IMG/VR virus record: IMGVR_UViG_3300002040_000429
Coordinates: 1-24,588 of that record
Direction: 5' to 3' (one strand)
Source of the DNA: a virus
Length of the DNA stretch: 24,588 bases
The notes under the pieces are model-generated. The model saw only the letters and a program-made list of their open reading frames with translations. It ran no database searches and was not told the DNA's origin. The translations under genes and the position numbers were made by a program. This document shows, piece by piece, positions 23,178 to 24,588 of the stretch. Each line of letters opens with the position of its first letter. The stretch's first letter is position 1.

Positions 23178-23388
23178 TCGTACCTCCATCATCATCTACG
23201 TTAGGTCTATTCCTACCCATAGCAAACTCACCTAGAGTTTTCTTTTTATCTTTAGTTTCAATAGCCATAGCCCACAGTGAACAGACCACAACAGTAGGCA
23301 AAACAAATACCATCTGCTCTGTTAGAAAGGCAACTGTCCAACAAGGAATTAAGACCACTAAAGATTTTTTAATTAATGCTACTATCAT
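23170..23388 (-). CDS. small membrane protein, two hydrophobic segments
   Basis: This 72-residue protein has two adjacent hydrophobic segments (VALIKKSLVVLIPCWTVAFL and MVFVLPTVVVCSLWAMAI) followed by a charged, Asp-rich tail (NRPNVDDDGG). The function is unknown; it could be an envelope-modifying early protein or an exclusion factor. Its ATG shares one base with the preceding stop (TAATG). Confidence 0.55.
   Translation of the reverse strand: MIVALIKKSLVVLIPCWTVAFLTEQMVFVLPTVVVCSLWAMAIETKDKKKTLGEFAMGRNRPNVDDDGGTNE
23172..23191. repeat. 20-bp ribosome-binding-site/start cassette, copy 2
   Basis: This is the partner of 22903-22922 at the start of the 50-residue gene; both have GGAGGTAC five bases before ATGAGT. 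Confidence 0.6.
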
Positions 23389-23768
23389 TAGTATAACTCC
23401 GCCTCAAAATTACAAGAACCATTTTCATTAACACAGTCTAAAATTTCATTACCTAATTGTAAACGTGCATACCACACTAGTAACTCTGTCAATCGTTCTT
23501 TAGATACTTTTAAATGTTCTTCTAATTCTTTAGATGTATATCCATTATGTTCCTCAAAGAAAGCATCTATCTTTTCTTTGAAATCTCCTAATTGCATTAC
23601 ACAAAATTCAATACCAGAGATAATACTTTCTTTATGTTCATCTTCATCAAAGTAGTATTCCAAAGTATTAGGAGCTTCTCCTGTACTTCCAAAGAAATCT
23701 GCATCATCACTATCTTGAACGGCAAACCAAAATTTACCATTGATATCTCCACGATAGTATCTACCCAT
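23388..23768 (-). CDS. conserved-type hypothetical protein (MGRYYRGDINGKFWFA)
   Basis: This 126-residue protein has an N-terminal motif MGRYYRGDINGKFWFAVQDS followed by DDADFFG, which I recall from proteins of unknown function in phages and marine metagenomes. The second half is helical and charged (SKELEEHLKVSKERLTELLV). It ends in an acidic tail. AAAGGAG precedes the ATG, which overlaps the upstream gene by eight bases. No enzymatic motif is visible. Confidence 0.65.
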   Translation of the reverse strand: MGRYYRGDINGKFWFAVQDSDDADFFGSTGEAPNTLEYYFDEDEHKESIISGIEFCVMQLGDFKEKIDAFFEEHNGYTSKELEEHLKVSKERLTELLVWYARLQLGNEILDCVNENGSCNFEAELY

Positions 23769-23916
23769 TAGTCTTCTCCTTTAATAATTGTAAATATTTA
23801 GTGTGATAATAATGTAATTGTTTTTCTAATTCCATTATCTCTCTCTTTAACATCTCTTCTCTTGTTAAAACTTTAGGAGCATCTTTAAGATACTCAAACT
23901 CTTCATCACCATGCAT
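23761..23916 (-). CDS. 51-residue helical small protein
   Basis: The protein (MHGDEEFEYLKDAPKVLTRE and onward) has a coiled-coil-like middle (EEMLKREIMELEKQLHYYHT). Its ATG follows GGAAAGGATAAGCT, and its end overlaps the next gene by eight bases. It is the first gene after the structured 118-base gap described separately, so its ribosome-binding site may be controlled by RNA folding. No family is recognised. Confidence 0.55.
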   Translation of the reverse strand: MHGDEEFEYLKDAPKVLTREEMLKREIMELEKQLHYYHTKYLQLLKEKTNG

Positions 23917-24034
23917 AGCTTATCCTTTCCTTAAATGTGAGTGGTAGGTGTGTAGGTTCTGAACTATGGAAGGAAGGATACTGATACAAAACCTACACTA
24001 AAGACTCTACCATGCCTAAAGGACTACCAGTATC
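23917..24034 (-). promoter_or_regulatory. structured leader: two interleaved inverted repeats and a ribosome-binding site that can be sequestered
   Basis: This is the longest gene-free stretch of the window. On the - strand, arm A (24036-24025, AGGATACTGGTA) can pair with A' (23986-23975, TATCAGTATCCT): 12 pairs, one of them G-U. Arm B (23998-23990, GTGTAGGTT) pairs perfectly with B' (23958-23950, AACCTACAC). The order A-B-A'-B' gives a pseudoknot or two mutually exclusive hairpins. An outer TGGTAG (24012-24007) can pair with CTACCA (23947-23942). The TATCCTT in A' also complements AAGGATA in the ribosome-binding site (23927-23921) of the next gene. Arm A overlaps the upstream stop codon. A cis-acting RNA switch is the best reading; a small RNA is an alternative. 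Confidence 0.5.
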
Positions 24035-24196
24035 CTAACTGATAATACCTTTTGTTTTTACAAATCGTTTACTAACTTGTTTTTTAATCTCTTCTTTTAT
24101 TTGTTTGTTTCTTTCTGGAGTTAATCCTATAACCTCAACTCTAGAATCAAACCAATCTTTTTCAGAAGATTTGTCCTTAGTATTTTTACTAGACAT
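24035..24196 (-). CDS. 53-residue basic small protein
   Basis: The protein (MSSKNTKDKSSEKDWFDSRV and onward) is charged, with a helix rich in Lys and Glu (TPERNKQIKEEIKKQVSKRF). AAAGGAG lies eight bases before the ATG. Its stop codon is part of arm A of the downstream inverted repeat. No family is recognised. Confidence 0.55.
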   Translation of the reverse strand: MSSKNTKDKSSEKDWFDSRVEVIGLTPERNKQIKEEIKKQVSKRFVKTKGIIS

Positions 24197-24211
24197 TAAA
24201 CATACTCCTTT

Positions 24212-24588
24212 CTATTTATCACAAACATAAAATAAATGATTATCTACTTGTCCTAAATATACCATACATTCTGCAAAAATCCAATAAGGAGTAACAAAAG
24301 GAGTATGATAATGCGTAGCACCTTGCACACTCGCAATCGTTGCTCCAGATGCAATAAAAAATTCTACTGCTTTTTTTACTTCACCTAAATCTCGCAGATT
24401 ACCAAATCGTTCTGGTTTCCCATCACACCAATAAGAGAAAGCACACTTATACTTTACAGGCATACCCTCTCTATACACTCCATCATGCACAACTCCACAG
24501 ATAGAGTTAGGAAAGTAACGAGAGTCTACTCTTTCAAGTATGACATTAATTACTGCTACTTTCCCTGCTAAACTTTCTCCTCTTGCTT
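24212..24588 (-). CDS. SleB-type cell-wall hydrolase, 5' end outside the window
   Basis: The frame is open to the window edge: the GTG at 24490 is an internal Val codon, and the sequence continues upstream as ARGESLAGKVAVINVILERV and DSRYFPNSICGVV. ARGE (catalytic Glu), the FPNSICGVV turn, CAFSYWCDG, GATHYHTPFVTPYW and the final HLFYV match the Hydrolase_2 (SleB/CwlJ) family, which cleaves peptidoglycan glycan strands. The visible part has about 124 residues, nearly the whole domain. In this phage it could be the endolysin or act on the wall early in infection. Its place in the early arm recalls T7, whose lysozyme gene is also outside the late region. Confidence 0.85.
   Translation of the reverse strand, partial: ARGESLAGKVAVINVILERVDSRYFPNSICGVVHDGVYREGMPVKYKCAFSYWCDGKPERFGNLRDLGEVKKAVEFFIASGATIASVQGATHYHTPFVTPYWIFAECMVYLGQVDNHLFYVCDK

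Noticed and set aside
23941-24035. Possible tRNA in the structured gap (GGTTCTGAAC resembles a T-arm)
   Set aside because: No acceptor stem, D-arm or anticodon stem can be drawn on either strand, and the stems found have a different topology.
24212-24490. A 92-residue gene starting with GTG at 24490
   Set aside because: Conserved hydrolase sequence continues upstream of this codon to the window edge, so the GTG is an internal Val.
1-24588. CRISPR array, insertion sequence, integrase or attachment site
   Set aside because: No regularly spaced repeats, transposase-like frame, terminal inverted repeats or recombinase motifs were seen on either strand.

Overview
This window looks like about 25 kb of an AT-rich, tailed, short-tailed-type (podovirus-like) phage genome, most plausibly a marine virus of a low-GC bacterium. 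The evidence is a T7-style replication set (family A DNA polymerase, primase-helicase with an N-terminal zinc motif, single-stranded DNA-binding protein, PD-(D/E)XK exonuclease), a cobalamin-dependent ribonucleotide reductase, a MazG-like pyrophosphatase, a DUF3310 protein, and a run of tiny Lys/Arg-rich proteins of types I recall from marine phages. The host is an inference. An AT-rich pelagic alphaproteobacterium such as SAR11 would fit the base composition, but nothing here proves it. I see no integrase, repressor, terminase, capsid gene or phage RNA polymerase in this window.

The genome is organised as two convergent arms. The left arm (+ strand, about 1-9925) is the late/virion side. It holds the end of a 2-oxoglutarate/Fe(II) oxygenase whose reading frame is interrupted at the window edge, an exported protein, three mid-sized proteins and one 1172-residue membrane-seeking protein that look like internal virion (DNA-ejection) proteins, and a membrane-anchored coiled-coil protein (holin/spanin candidate). 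It ends with four overlapping small basic proteins and a 49-residue protein with nine cysteines. The right arm (- strand, 24588 down to 9922) is the early/middle side, read from the right edge. Its order is a SleB-type cell-wall hydrolase, a set of very small unknown genes, a C5-cytosine methyltransferase with a free-standing DnaJ-type zinc finger, a HExxH metallopeptidase-like protein, DNA polymerase, a nuclease-like protein, membrane proteins, the single-stranded DNA-binding protein, exonuclease, primase-helicase, another nuclease, DUF3310, MazG-like protein and ribonucleotide reductase. The last genes of the two arms overlap by four bases at 9922-9925 with no visible terminator.

The right-arm proteins form a coherent programme of nucleotide supply (NrdJ, MazG-like, DUF3310), replication and recombination (polymerase, primase-helicase, SSB, nucleases) and DNA protection (methyltransferase). 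Genes are packed with 1-, 4-, 8-, 11- or 14-base overlaps. I recovered eight small genes of 32-55 codons on the - strand and one of 49 codons on the + strand, using their Shine-Dalgarno sequences and this overlap pattern.

The three longest stretches without a gene are all on the - strand arm: 16616-16694, 20366-20477 and 23917-24034. The last is the most striking. Read on the - strand it has two interleaved long inverted repeats (order A-B-A'-B'), and A' can also pair with the downstream ribosome-binding site. It looks like an undescribed cis-regulatory RNA. The right arm also carries two pairs of repeated ribosome-binding-site/start-codon cassettes that flank tiny genes.
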